Shown here piece by piece: positions 1-14,850 of a stretch of DNA of 64,000 nucleotides. Source of the DNA: Hydractinia symbiolongicarpus (lineage: Eukaryota > Cnidaria > Hydrozoa > Anthoathecata > Hydractiniidae); the NCBI RefSeq assembly GCF_029227915.1, contig NC_079876.1, positions 808,001 through 872,000 of the forward strand. The letters run 5' to 3'. The notes below the pieces were generated by a model that worked only from the letters and a program-made list of their open reading frames with translations, had not been told where the DNA came from and did no database searches. The stretch's first letter is position 1. Every line of letters starts with the position of its first letter. Position numbers and translations under genes: made by a program.

Positions 1-3000
1 TCCAAGGAAAGTACCCAGTGAGTAAACTCATTTCCCGAACGAATTTTTAAATTATTTTTTCACCACTAAAACGCATGAGACTTGTAGTTTTCAGAAATGT
101 TTTCATTTTTGATGAGACGCTGAATATAAGAAGTTTAATCGCCGGCAAACGAAAACCTGCGATTTCCCGTAAATCCCGGACTCGGCCGGTATAGTCAAAA
201 GTATACAAGGAAAGTACCCAGTGAGTAAACTTATTTCCCGAACGAATTTTTAAATTATTTTTTCACCACTAAAACGCATGAAACTTGTAGTTTTCAAAAA
301 TGTTTTCATTTTTAATGAGACGCTGAATAAAAGAAGTTTAATCGCCGGCAAACGAAAACCTGCGATTTCCCGTAAATCCTAGACTCCGCCCGTATAGTCA
401 AAAGTATACAAAGAAAGTACCCAGGGAGTAAACTCATCTCCTAAACGATTTTTTAAATTATTATTTCACCACTAAAGCCCATGAGACTTGTAGTTTTTAA
501 AATTGTTTTCATTTTTGATGAAACCTGAATAAAAGATGTTTAATCGCCGGCAAACGAAAACCCGCGATTTCCCGTAAATCCCGGACTCGGCCCGTATAGT
601 CAAAAGTATACAAAGAAAGTACGCAGGGAGTAAACTCATTTCCCAAACGATTTTTTAAATTATTATTTCACCACTAAAGCCCATGAGACTTGTAGTTTTT
701 AAAAATGTTTTCATTTTTGATGAGACGCTGAATAAAAGAAGTTTAATCGCCGGCAAACGAAAACCCGCAATTTCCCGTAAATCCTGGACTCGGCCCATAT
801 AGTTAAAAGTATCCAAGGAAAGTACCCAGTGAGTAAACTCATTTCCCGAACGAATTTTTAAATTATTTTTTCACCACTAAAACGCATGAGACTTGTAGTT
901 TTCAGAAATGTTTTCATTTTTGATGAGACGCTGAATATAAGAAGTTTAATCGCCGGCAAACGAAAACCTGCGATTTCCCGTAAATCCCGGACTCGGCCGG
1001 TATAGTCAAAAGTATACAAGGAAAGTACCCAGTGAGTAAACTTATTTCCCGAACGAATTTTTAAATTATTTTTTCACCTTTAAAACGCATGAGACTTGTA
1101 GTTTTTAAAAATGTTTTCATTTTTGATGAGACGCTGAATAAAAGACGTTTAATCGCCGGCAAACGAAAAACTGCGATTTCCCGTAAATCCCGGACTCGGC
1201 CCGTATAGTCAAAAGTATACAAAGAAAGTACCCAGGGTGTAAACGCATTTCCCGAACGATTTTTTAAATTTTTTTTTCATCACTAAAATGCATGAGACTT
1301 GTAGTTTTCAAAAATGTTTTCATTTTTGATGAGACGCTGAATAAAAGAAGTTTAATCGCCGGCAAACGAAAACCTGCGATTTCCCGTAAATCCCAGACTC
1401 GGCCCGTATACTCAAAAGTATACAAAGAAAGTACCCAGGGAGTAAACTCATTTCCCAAACGATTTTTTAAATTATTATTTCACCACTAAAGCCCATGAGG
1501 CTTGTAGTTTTTAAAAATGTTTTCATTTTTGATGAGACGCTGAATAAAAGATGTTTAATCGCCTGCAAACGAAAACCCGCGATTTTCCGTAAATCCCGGA
1601 CTCGGCCAGTATAGTTAAAAGTATACAAGGAAAGTACCCAGGGAGTAAACTCATTTCCCAAACGATTTTTTAAATTATTATTTCACCACTAAAGCCCATG
1701 AGACTTGTAGTTTTTAAAAATGTTTTCATTTTTGATGAGACGCTGAATAAAAGAAGTTTAATCGCCGGCAAACGAAAACCCGCAATTTCCCGTAAATCCC
1801 GGACTCGGCCCATATAGTTAAAAGTATCCAAGGAAAGTACCCAGTGAGTAAACTCATTTCCCGAACGAATTTTTAAATTATTTTTTCACCACTAAAACGC
1901 ATGAGACTTGTAGTTTTCAGAAATGTTTTCATTTTTGATGAGACGCTGAATATAAGAAGTTTAATCGCCGGCAAACGAAAAGCTGCGATTTCCCGTAAAT
2001 CCCGGACTCGGCCGGTATAGTCAAAAGTATACAAGGAAAGTACCCAGTGAGTAAACTTATTTCCCGAACGAATTTTTAAATTATTTTTTCACCACTAAAA
2101 CGCATGAAACTTGTAGTTTTCAAAAATGTTTTCATTTTTAATGAGACGCTGAATAAAAGAAGTTTAATCGCCGGCAAACGAAAACCTGCGATTTCCCGTA
2201 AATCCTTGACTCCGCCCGTATAGTCAAAAGTATACAAAGAAAGTACCCAGGGAGTAAACTCATCTCCTAAACGATTTTTTAAATTATTATTTCACCACTA
2301 AAGCCCATGAGACTTGTAGTTTTTAAAATTGTTTTCATTTTTGATGAAACCTGAATAAAAGATGTTTAATCGCCGGCAAACGAAAACCCGCGATTTCCCG
2401 TAAATCCCGGACTCGGCCCGTATAGTCAAAAGTATACAAAGAAAGTACCCAGGGAGTAAACTCATTTCCCAAACGATTTTTTAAATTATTATTTCACCAC
2501 TAAAGCCCATGAGACTTGTAGTTTTTAAAAATGTTTTCATTTTTGATGAGACGCTGAATAAAAGAAGTTTATTCGCCGGCAAACGAAAACCCGCAATTTC
2601 CCGTAAATCCCGGACTCGGCCCATATAGTTAAAAGTATCCAAGGAAAGTACCCAGTGAGTAAACTCATTTCCCGAACGAATTTTTAAATTATTTTTTCAC
2701 CACTAAAACGCATGAGACTTGTAGTTTTCAGAAATGTTTTCATTTTTGATGAGACGCTGAATATAAGAAGTTTAATCGCCGGCAAACGAAAACCTGCGAT
2801 TTCCCGTAAATCCCGGACTCGGCCGGTATAGTCAAAAGTATACAAGGAAAGTACCCAGTGAGTAAACTCATTTCCCGAACGAATTTTTAAATTATTTTTT
2901 CACCACTAAAACGCATGAGACTTGTAGTTTTCAGAAATGTTTTCATTTTTGATGAGACGCTGAATATAAGAAGTTTAATCGCCGGCAAACGAAAACCTGC

Positions 3001-5118
3001 GATTTCCCGTAAATCCCGGACTCGGCCGGTATAGTCAAAAGTATACAAGGAAAGTACCCAGTGAGTAAACTTATTTCCCGAACGAATTTTTAAATTATTT
3101 TTTCACCTTTAAAACGCATGAGACTTGTAGTTTTTAAAAATGTTTTCATTTTTGATGAGACGCTGAATAAAAGACGTTTAATCGCCGGCAAACGAAAAAC
3201 TGCGATTTCCCGTAAATCCCGGACTCGGCCCGTATAGTCAAAAGTATACAAAGAAAGTACCCAGGGTGTAAACGCATTTCCCGAACGATTTTTTAAATTT
3301 TTTTTTCATCACTAAAATGCATGAGACTTGTAGTTTTCAAAAATGTTTTCATTTTTGATGAGACGCTGAATAAAAGAAGTTTAATCGCCGGCAAACGAAA
3401 ACCTGCGATTTCCCGTAAATCCCAGACTCGGCCCGTATACTCAAAAGTATACAAAGAAAGTACCCAGGGAGTAAACTCATTTCCCAAACGATTTTTTAAA
3501 TTATTATTTCACCACTAAAGCCCATGAGGCTTGTAGTTTTTAAAAATGTTTTCATTTTTGATGAGACGCTGAATAAAAGATGTTTAATCGCCTGCAAACG
3601 AAAACCCGCGATTTTCCGTAAATCCCGGACTCGGCCAGTATAGTTAAAAGTATACAAGGAAAGTACCCAGGGAGTAAACTCATTTCCCAAACGATTTTTT
3701 AAATTATTATTTCACCACTAAAGCCCATGAGACTTGTAGTTTTTAAAAATGTTTTCATTTTTGATGAGACGCTGAATAAAAGAAGTTTAATCGCCGGCAA
3801 ACGAAAACCCGCAATTTCCCGTAAATCCCGGACTCGGCCCATATAGTTAAAAGTATCCAAGGAAAGTACCCCGTGAGTAAACTCATTTCCCGAACGAATT
3901 TTTAAATTATTTTTTCACCACTAAAACGCATGAGACTTGTAGTTTTCAGAAATGTTTTCATTTTTGATGAGACGCTGAATATAAGAAGTTTAATCGCCGG
4001 CAAACGAAAAGCTGCGATTTCCCGTAAATCCCGGACTCGGCCGGTATAGTCAAAAGTATACAAGGAAAGTACCCAGTGAGTAAACTTATTTCCCGAACGA
4101 ATTTTTAAATTATTTTTTCACCACTAAAACGCATGAAACTTGTAGTTTTCAAAAATGTTTTCATTTTTAATGAGACGCTGAATAAAAGAAGTTTAATCGC
4201 CGGCAAACGAAAACCTGCGATTTCCCGTAAATCCTTGACTCCGCCCGTATAGTCAAAAGTATACAAAGAAAGTACCCAGGGAGTAAACTCATCTCCTAAA
4301 CGATTTTTTAAATTATTATTTCACCACTAAAGCCCATGAGACTTGTAGTTTTTAAAATTGTTTTCATTTTTGATGAAACCTGAATAAAAGATGTTTAATC
4401 GCCGGCAAACGAAAACCCGCGATTTCCCGTAAATCCCGGACTCGGCCCGTATAGTCAAAAGTATACAAAGAAAGTACCCAGGGAGTAAACTCATTTCCCA
4501 AACGATTTTTTAAATTATTATTTCACCACTAAAGCCCATGAGACTTGTAGTTTTTAAAAATGTTTTCATTTTTGATGAGACGCTGAATAAAAGAAGTTTA
4601 TTCGCCGGCAAACGAAAATCCGCAATTTCCCGTAAATCCCGGACTCGGCCCATATAGTTAAAAGTATCCAAGGAAAGTACCCAGTGAGTAAACTCATTTC
4701 CCGAACGAATTTTTAAATTATTTTTTCACCACTAAAACGCATGAGACTTGTAGTTTTCAGAAATGTTTTCATTTTTGATGAGACGCTGAATATAAGAAGT
4801 TTAATCGCCGGCAAACGAAAACCTGCGATTTCCCGTAAATCCCGGACTCGGCCGGTATAGTCAAAAGTATACAAGGAAAGTACCCAGTGAGTAAACTTAT
4901 TTCCCGAACGAATTTTTAAATTATTTTTTCACCACTAAAACGCATGAGACTTGTAGTTTTTAAAAATGTTTTCATTTTTGATGAGACGCTGAATAAAAGA
5001 CGTTTAATCGCCGGCAAACGAAAAACTGCGATTTCCCGTAAATCCCGGACTCGGCCCGTATAGTCAAAAGTATACAAAGAAAGTACCCAGGGTGTAAACG
5101 CATTTCCCGAACGATTTT
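1..5118. repeat. Satellite higher-order block, 9/10-mer
   Basis: Variant monomers recur at about 2029 bp (10 monomers) and 1826 bp (9 monomers). For example, the monomer with the TTTTTTTTCATCACTAAAATGC variant occurs at about 1270, 3300 and 5125. The first two copies differ by one inserted monomer. Block edges are approximate. Confidence 0.8.
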
Positions 5119-8100
5119 TTAAATTTTTTTTTCATCACTAAAATGCATGAGACTTGTAGTTTTCAAAAATGTTTTCATTTTTGATGAGACGCTGAATAAA
5201 AGAAGTTTAATCGCCGGCAAACGAAAACCTGCGATTTCCCGTAAATCCCAGACTCGGCCCGTATACTCAAAAGTATACAAAGAAAGTACCCAGGGAGTAA
5301 ACTCATTTCCCAAACGATTTTTTAAATTATTATTTCACCACTAAAGCCCATGAGGCTTGTAGTTTTTAAAAATGTTTTCATTTTTGATGAGACGCTGAAT
5401 AAAAGATGTTTAATCGCCTGCAAACGAAAACCCGCGATTTTCCGTAAATCCCGGACTCGGCCAGTATAGTTAAAAGTATACAAGGAAAGTACCCAGGGAG
5501 TAAACTCATTTCCCGAACGAATTTTTAATTTATTTTTTCACCACTAAAACGCATGAGACTTGTAGTTTTCAGAAATGTTTTCATTTTTGATGAGATGCTG
5601 ATTAAAAGAAATTTAATCGCCGGCAAACGAAAACCCGCCATTTCCCGTAAACCCCGGACTCGGCCCGCATAGTCAAAAGTATACAAAGAAAGTACCCAGG
5701 GAGTAAACTCATTTCCCGAACGATTTTTTAAATTATTTTTTCACCTCTAAAACGCATGAGACTTGTAGTTTTCAAAAATGTTTTCATTTTTGATGAGACG
5801 CTGAATAAAAGAAGTTTAATCGCCGGCAAACGAAAAACTGCGATTTCCCGTAAATCCCGGACTCGGCCCGTATAGTGAAAAGTATACAAAGAAAGTACCC
5901 AGGGTGTAAACGCATTTCCCGAACGATTTTTTAAATTATTTTTTCACCACTAAAACGCATGAGACTTGTAGTTTTCAAAAATGTTTTCATTTTTGATGAG
6001 ACGCTGAATAAAAGAAGTTTAATCGCCGGCAAACGAAAACCTGCGATTTCCCGTAAATCCCGGACTCGGCCCGTATACTCAAAAGTATACAAAGAAAGTA
6101 CCCAGGGAGTAAACTCATTTCCCAAACGATTTTTTAAATTATTATTTCACCACTAAAGCCCATGAGACTTGTAGTTTTTAAAATTGTTTTCATTTTTGAT
6201 GAGACCTGAATAAAAGATGTTTAATTGCCGGCAAACGAAAACCCGCGATTTCCCGTAAATCCCGGACTCGGCCCGTATAGTCAAAAGTATACAAAGAAAG
6301 TACCCAGGGAGTAAACTCATTTCCCAAACGATTTTTTAAATTATTATTTCACCACTAAAGCCCATGAGACTTGTAGTTTTTAAAAATGTTTTCTTTTTTG
6401 ATGAGACGCTGAATAAAAGAAGTTTAATCGCAGGCAAACGAAAACCCGCGATTTCCCGTAAATCCCGGACTCGGCCCATATAGTTAAAAGTATCCAAGGA
6501 AAGTACCCAGTGAGTAAACTCATTTCCCGAACGAATTTTTAAATTATTTTTTCACCACTAAAACGCATGAGACTTGTAGTTTTCAGAAATGTTTTCATTT
6601 TTGATGAGACGCTGAATATAAGAAGTTTAATCGCCGGCAAACGAAAACCTGCGATTTCCCGTAAATCCCGGACTCGGCCGGTATGGTCAAAAGTATACAA
6701 AGAAAGTACCCAGGGAGTAAACTCTTTTCCCGAACGATTTTTTAAATTATTTTTTCACCACTAAAACGCATGAAACTTGTAGTTTTCAAAAATGTTTTCA
6801 TTTTTAATGAGACGCTGAATAAAAGAAGTTTAATCGCCGGCAAACGAAAACCTGCGATTTCCCGTAAATCCTGGACTCCGCCCGTATAGTCAAAAGTATA
6901 CAAAGAAAGTACCCAGGGAGTAAACTCATCTCCTAAACGATTTTTTAAATTATTATTTCACCACTAAAGCCCATGAGACTTGTAGTTTTTAAAATTGTTT
7001 TCATTTTTGATGAGACCTGAATAAAAGATGTTTAATCGCCGGCAAAAGAAAACCCGCGATTTCCCGTAAATCCCAGACTCGTCCCGTATAGTCAAAAGTA
7101 TACAAAGAAAGTACCCAGGGAGTAAACTCATTTCCCAAACGATTTTTTAAATTATTATTTCACCACTAAAGCCCATGAGACTTGTAGTTTTTAAAAATGT
7201 TTTCATTTTTGATGAGACGCTGAATAAAAGAAGTTTAATCGCCGGCAAACGAAAACCCGCGATTTCCCGTAAATCCCGGACTCGGCCCATATAGTTAAAA
7301 GTATCCAAGGAAAGTACCCAGTGAGTAAACTCATTTCCCGAACGAATTTTTAAATTATTTTTTCACCACTAAAACGCATGAGACTTGTAGTTTTCAGAAA
7401 TGTTTTCAATTTTGATGAGACGCTGAATATAAGAAGTTTAATCGCCGGCAAACGAAAACCTGCGATTTCCCGTAAATCCCGGACTCGGCCGGTATAGTCA
7501 AAAGTATACAAGGAAAGTACCCAGTGAGTAAACTTATTTCCCGAACGAATTTTTAAATTATTTTTTCACCACTAAAACGCATGAGACTTGTAGTTTTTAA
7601 AAATGTCTTCATTTTTGATGAGACGCTGAATAAAAGAAGTTTAATCGCCGGCAAACGAAAAACTGTCATTTCCCGTAAATCCCGGACTCGGCCCGTATAG
7701 TCAAAAGTATACAAAGAAAGTACCCAGGGTGTAAACGCATTTCCCGAACGATTTTTTAAATTATTTTTTCATCACTAAAATGCATGAGACTTGTAGTTTT
7801 CAAAAATGTTTTCATTTTTGATGAGACGCTGAATAAAAGAAGTTTAATCGCCGGCAAACGAAAACCTGCGATTTCCCGTAAATCCCAGACTCGGCCCGTA
7901 TACTCAAAAGTATACAAAGAAAGTACCCAGGGAGTAAACTCATTTCCCAAACGATTTTTTAAATTATTATTTCACCACTAAAGCCCATGAGGCTTGTAGT
8001 TTTTAAAAATGTTTTCATTTTTGATGAGACGCTGAATAAAAGATGTTTAATCGCCTGCAAACGAAAACCCGCGATTTTCCGTAAATCCCGGACTCGGCCA

Positions 8101-10392
8101 GTATAGTTAAAAGTATACAAGGGAAGTACCCAGGGAGTAAACTCATTTCCCGAACGAATTTTTAATTTATTTTTTCACCACTAAAACGCATGAGACTTGT
8201 AGTTTTCAGAAATGTTTTCATTTTTGATGAGATGCTGATTAAAAGAAATTTAATCGCCGGCAAACGAAAACCCGCCATTTCCCGTAAACCCCGGACTCGG
8301 CCCGCATAGTCAAAAGTATACAAAGAAAGTACCCAGGGAGTAAACTCATTTCCCGAACGATTTTTTAAATTATTTTTTCACCTCTAAAACGCATGAGACT
8401 TGTAGTTTTCAAAAATGTTTTCATTTTTGATGAGACGCTGAATAAAAGAAGTTTAATCGCCGGCAAACGAAAAACTGCGATTTCCCGTAAATCCCGGACT
8501 CGGCCCGTATAGTGAAAAGTATACAAAGAAAGTACCCAGGGTGTAAACGCATTTCCCGAACGATTTTTTAAATTATTTTTTCACCACTAAAACGCATGAG
8601 ACTTGTAGTTTTCAAAAATGTTTTCATTTTTGATGAGACGCTGAATAAAAGAAGTTTAATCGCCGGCAAACGAAAACCTGCGATTTCCCGTAAATCCCGG
8701 ACTCGGCCCGTATACTCAAAAGTATACAAAGAAAGTACCCAGGGAGTAAACTCATTTCCCAAACGATTTTTTAAATTATTATTTCACCACTAAAGCCCAT
8801 GAGACTTGTAGTTTTTAAAATTGTTTTCATTTTTGATGAGACCTGAATAAAAGATGTTTAATTGCCGGCAAACGAAAACCCGCGATTTCCCGTAAATCCC
8901 GGACTCGGCCCGTATAGTCAAAAGTATACAAAGAAAGTACCCAGGGAGTAAACTCATTTCCCAAACGATTTTTTAAATTATTATTTCACCACTAAAGCCC
9001 ATGAGACTTGTAGTTTTTAAAAATGTTTTCTTTTTTGATGAGACGCTGAATAAAAGAAGTTTAATCGCAGGCAAACGAAAACCCGCGATTTCCCGTAAAT
9101 CCCGGACTCGGCCCATATAGTTAAAAGTATCCAAGGAAAGTACCCAGTGAGTAAACTCATTTCCCGAACGAATTTTTAAATTATTTTTTCACCACTAAAA
9201 CGCATGAGACTTGTAGTTTTCAGAAATGTTTTCATTTTTGATGAGACGCTGAATATAAGAAGTTTAATCGCCGGCAAACGAAAACCTGCGATTTCCCGTA
9301 AATCCCGGACTCGGCCGGTATGGTCAAAAGTATACAAAGAAAGTACCCAGGGAGTAAACTCTTTTCCCGAACGATTTTTTAAATTATTTTTTCACCACTA
9401 AAACGCATGAAACTTGTAGTTTTCAAAAATGTTTTCATTTTTAATGAGACGCTGAATAAAAGAAGTTTAATCGCCGGCAAACGAAAACCTGCGATTTCCC
9501 GTAAATCCTGGACTCCGCCCGTATAGTCAAAAGTATACAAAGAAAGTACCCAGGGAGTAAACTCATCTCCTAAACGATTTTTTAAATTATTATTTCACCA
9601 CTAAAGCCCATGAGACTTGTAGTTTTTAAAATTGTTTTCATTTTTGATGAGACCTGAATAAAAGATGTTTAATCGCCGGCAAAAGAAAACCCGCGATTTC
9701 CCGTAAATCCCAGACTCGTCCCGTATAGTCAAAAGTATACAAAGAAAGTACCCAGGGAGTAAACTCATTTCCCAAACGATTTTTTAAATTATTATTTCAC
9801 CACTAAAGCCCATGAGACTTGTAGTTTTTAAAAATGTTTTCATTTTTGATGAGACGCTGAATAAAAGAAGTTTAATCGCCGGCAAACGAAAACCCGCGAT
9901 TTCCCGTAAATCCCGGACTCGGCCCATATAGTTAAAAGTATCCAAGGAAAGTACCCAGTGAGTAAACTCATTTCCCGAACGAATTTTTAAATTATTTTTT
10001 CACCACTAAAACGCATGAGACTTGTAGTTTTCAGAAATGTTTTCAATTTTGATGAGACGCTGAATATAAGAAGTTTAATCGCCGGCAAACGAAAACCTGC
10101 GATTTCCCGTAAATCCCGGACTCGGCCGGTATAGTCAAAAGTATACAAGGAAAGTACCCAGTGAGTAAACTTATTTCCCGAACGAATTTTTAAATTATTT
10201 TTTCACCACTAAAACGCATGAGACTTGTAGTTTTTAAAAATGTCTTCATTTTTGATGAGACGCTGAATAAAAGAAGTTTAATCGCCGGCAAACGAAAAAC
10301 TGTCATTTCCCGTAAATCCCGGACTCGGCCCGTATAGTCAAAAGTATACAAAGAAAGTACCCAGGGTGTAAACGCATTTCCCGAACGATTTT
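5119..10392. repeat. Satellite higher-order block, 13-mer (2637 bp)
   Basis: Two near-identical copies, 5119-7755 and 7756-10392. The private variant GGTATGGTC (normally GGTATAGTC) occurs at about 6680 and 9317, 2637 bp apart, and other variants keep the same offset. Confidence 0.85.
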
Positions 10393-13300
10393 TTAAATTA
10401 TTTTTTCATCACTAAAATGCATGAGACTTGTAGTTTTCAAAAATGTTTTCATTTTTGATGAGACGCTGAATAAAAGAAGTTTAATCGCCGGCAAACGAAA
10501 ACCTGCGATTTCCCGTAAATCCCAGACTCGGCCCGTATACTCAAAAGTATACAAAGAAAGTACCCAGGGAGTAAACTCATTTCCCAAACGATTTTTTAAA
10601 TTATTATTTCACCACTAAAGCCCATGAGGCTTGTAGTTTTTAAAAATGTTTTCATTTTTGATGAGACGCTTAATAAAAGATGTTTATTCGCCTGCAAACG
10701 AAAACCCGCGATTTTCCGTAAATCCCGGACTCGGCCCGTATAGTTAAAAGTATACAAGGAAAGTACCCAGGGACTAAACTCATCTCCCAAACGATTTTTT
10801 AAGTTATTATTTCACCACTAAAGCCCATGAGACTTGTAGTTTTTAAAATTGTTTTCATTTTTGATGAGACCTGAATAAAAGATGTTTAATTGCCGGCAAA
10901 CGAAAACCCGCGATTTCCCGTAAATCCCGGACTCGGCCCGTATAGTCAAAAGTATACAAAGAAAGTACCCAGGGAGTAAACTCATTTCCCAAACGATTTT
11001 TTAAATTATTATTTCACCACTAAAGCCCATGAGACTTGTAGTTTTTAAAAATGTTTTCTTTTTTGATGAGACGCTGAATAAAAGAAGTTTAATCGCAGGC
11101 AAACGAAAACCCGCGATTTCCCGTAAATCCCGGACTCGGCCCATATAGTTAAAAGTATCCAAGGAAAGTACCCAGTGAGTAAACTCATTTCCCGAACGAA
11201 TTTTTAAATTATTTTTTCACCACTAAAACGCATGAGACTTGTAGTTTTCAGAAATGTTTTCATTTTTGATGAGACGCTGAATATAAGAAGTTTAATCGCC
11301 GGCAAACGAAAACCTGCGATTTCCCGTAAATCCCGGACTCGGCCGGTATGGTCAAAAGTATACAAAGAAAGTACCCAGGGAGTAAACTCTTTTCCCGAAC
11401 GATTTTTTAAATTATTTTTTCACCACTAAAACGCATGAAACTTGTAGTTTTCAAAAATGTTTTCATTTTTAATGAGACGCTGAATAAAAGAAGTTTAATC
11501 GCCGGCAAACGAAAACCTGCGATTTCCCGTAAATCCTGGACTCCGCCCGTATAGTCAAAAGTATACAAAGAAAGTACCCAGGGAGTAAACTCATCTCCTA
11601 AACGATTTTTTAAATTATTATTTCACCACTAAAGCCCATGAGACTTGTAGTTTTTAAAATTGTTTTCATTTTTGATGAGACCTGAATAAAAGATGTTTAA
11701 TCGCCGGCAAAAGAAAACCCGCGATTTCCCGTAAATCCCAGACTCGTCCCGTATAGTCAAAAGTATACAAAGAAAGTACCCAGGGAGTAAACTCATTTCC
11801 CAAACGATTTCTTAAATTATTATTTCACCACTAAAGCCCATGAGACTTGTAGTTTTTAAAAATGTTTTCATTTTTGATGAGACGCTGAATATAAGAAGTT
11901 TAATCGCCGGCAAACGAAAACCTGCGATTTCCCGTAAATCCCGGACTCGGCCGGTATAGTCAAAAGTATACAAGGAAAGTACCCAGTGAGTAAACTTATT
12001 TCCCGAACGAATTTTTAAATTATTTTTTCACCACTAAAACGCATGAGACTTGTAGTTTTCAGAAATGTTTTCAATTTTGATGAGACGCTGAATATAAGAA
12101 GTTTAATCGCCGGCAAACGAAAACCTGCGATTTCCCGTAAATCCCGGACTCGGCCGGTATAGTCAAAAGTATACAAGGAAAGTACCCAGTGAGTAAACTT
12201 ATTTCCCGAACGAATTTTTAAATTATTTTTTCACCACTAAAACGCATGAGACTTGTAGTTTTTAAAAATGTCTTCATTTTTGATGAGACGCTGAATAAAA
12301 GAAGTTTAATCGCCGGCAAACGAAAAACTGTCATTTCCCGTAAATCCCGGACTCGGCCCGTATAGTCAAAAGTATACAAAGAAAGTACCCAGGGTGTAAA
12401 CGCATTTCCCGAACGATTTTTTAAATTATTTTTTCATCACTAAAATGCATGAGACTTGTAGTTTTCAAAAATGTTTTCATTTTTGATGAGACGCTGAATA
12501 AAAGAAGTTTAATCGCCGGCAAACGAAAACCTGCGATTTCCCGTAAATCCCAGACTCGGCCCGTATACTCAAAAGTATACAAAGAAAGTACCCAGGGAGT
12601 AAACTCATTTCCCAAACGATTTTTTAAATTATTATTTCACCACTAAAGCCCATGAGGCTTGTAGTTTTTAAAAATGTTTTCATTTTTGATGAGACGCTTA
12701 ATAAAAGATGTTTATTCGCCTGCAAACGAAAACCCGCGATTTTCCGTAAATCCCGGACTCGGCCCGTATAGTTAAAAGTATACAAGGAAAGTACCCAGGG
12801 ACTAAACTCATCTCCCAAACGATTTTTTAAATTATTATTTCACCACTAAAGCCCATGAGACTTGTAGTTTTTAAAATTGTTTTCATTTTTGATGAGACCT
12901 GAATAAAAGATGTTTAATTGCCGGCAAACGAAAACCCGCGATTTCCCGTAAATCCCGGACTCGGCCCGTATAGTCAAAAGTATACAAAGAAAGTACCCAG
13001 GGAGTAAACTCATTTCCCAAACGATTTTTTAAATTATTATTTCACCACTAAAGCCCATGAGACTTGTAGTTTTTAAAAATGTTTTCTTTTTTGATGAGAC
13101 GCTGAATAAAAGAAGTTTAATCGCAGGCAAACGAAAACCCGCGATTTCCCGTAAATCCCGGACTCGGCCCATATAGTTAAAAGTATCCAAGGAAAGTACC
13201 CAGTGAGTAAACTCATTTCCCGAACGAATTTTTAAATTATTTTTTCACCACTAAAACGCATGAGACTTGTAGTTTTCAGAAATGTTTTCATTTTTGATGA

Positions 13301-14850
13301 GACGCTGAATATAAGAAGTTTAATCGCCGGCAAACGAAAACCTGCGATTTCCCGTAAATCCCGGACTCGGCCGGTATGGTCAAAAGTATACAAAGAAAGT
13401 ACCCAGGGAGTAAACTCTTTTCCCGAACGATTTTTTAAATTATTTTTTCACCACTAAAACGCATGAAACTTGTAGTTTTCAAAAATGTTTTCATTTTTAA
13501 TGAGACGCTGAATAAAAGAAGTTTAATCGCCGGCAAACGAAAACCTGCGATTTCCCGTAAATCCTGGACTCCGCCCGTATAGTCAAAAGTATACAAAGAA
13601 AGTACCCAGGGAGTAAACTCATCTCCTAAACGATTTTTTAAATTATTATTTCACCACTAAAGCCCATGAGACTTGTAGTTTTTAAAATTGTTTTCATTTT
13701 TGATGAGACCTGAATAAAAGATGTTTAATCGCCGGCAAAAGAAAACCCGCGATTTCCCGTAAATCCCAGACTCGTCCCGTATAGTCAAAAGTATACAAAG
13801 AAAGTACCCAGGGAGTAAACTCATTTCCCAAACGATTTTTTAAATTATTATTTCACCACTAAAGCCCATGAGACTTGTAGTTTTTAAAAATGTTTTCATT
13901 TTTGATGAGACGCTGAATATAAGAAGTTTAATCGCCGGCAAACGAAAACCTGCGATTTCCCGTAAATCCCGGACTCGGCCGGTATAGTCAAAAGTATACA
14001 AGGAAAGTACCCAGTGAGTAAACTTATTTCCCGAACGAATTTTTAAATTATTTTTTCACCACTAAAACGCATGAGACTTGTAGTTTTCAGAAATGTTTTC
14101 AATTTTGATGAGACGCTGAATATAAGAAGTTTAATCGCCGGCAAACGAAAACCTGCGATTTCCCGTAAATCCCGGACTCGGCCGGTATAGTCAAAAGTAT
14201 ACAAGGAAAGTACCCAGTGAGTAAACTTATTTCCCGAACGAATTTTTAAATTATTTTTTCACCACTAAAACGCATGAGACTTGTAGTTTTTAAAAATGTC
14301 TTCATTTTTGATGAGACGCTGAATAAAAGAAGTTTAATCGCCGGCAAACGAAAAACTGTCATTTCCCGTAAATCCCGGACTCGGCCCGTATAGTCAAAAG
14401 TATACAAAGAAAGTACCCAGGGTGTAAACGCATTTCCCGAACGATTTTTTAAATTATTTTTTCATCACTAAAATGCATGAGACTTGTAGTTTTCAAAAAT
14501 GTTTTCATTTTTGATGAGACGCTGAATAAAAGAAGTTTAATCGCCGGCAAACGAAAACCTGCGATTTCCCGTAAATCCCAGACTCGGCCCGTATACTCAA
14601 AAGTATACAAAGAAAGTACCCAGGGAGTAAACTCATTTCCCAAACGATTTTTTAAATTATTATTTCACCACTAAAGCCCATGAGGCTTGTAGTTTTTAAA
14701 AATGTTTTCATTTTTGATGAGACGCTTAATAAAAGATGTTTATTCGCCTGCAAACGAAAACCCGCGATTTTCCGTAAATCCCGGACTCGGCCCGTATAGT
14801 TAAAAGTATACAAGGAAAGTACCCAGGGACTAAACTCATCTCCCAAACGA
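10393..14850. repeat. Satellite higher-order block, 10-mer (2028 bp)
   Basis: Copies start at 10393, 12421 and 14449; the third is partial. The GGTATGGTC marker recurs at about 11345 and 13373. This 10-mer looks like the preceding 13-mer with three monomers deleted, so the two blocks share ancestry. Confidence 0.85.

Noticed and set aside
150-200. Possible CENP-B-like box in the satellite (TCCGGGATTTACGGG on the minus strand)
   Set aside because: By eye it matches about seven of the nine core positions, too weak to support centromeric function.
700-730. TGATGA and CTGA in each satellite monomer, resembling C/D box snoRNA motifs or a hammerhead ribozyme core
   Set aside because: The boxes are only a few bases apart. 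The conserved C of the hammerhead core reads T, and the segment before CGAAA cannot form stem II.
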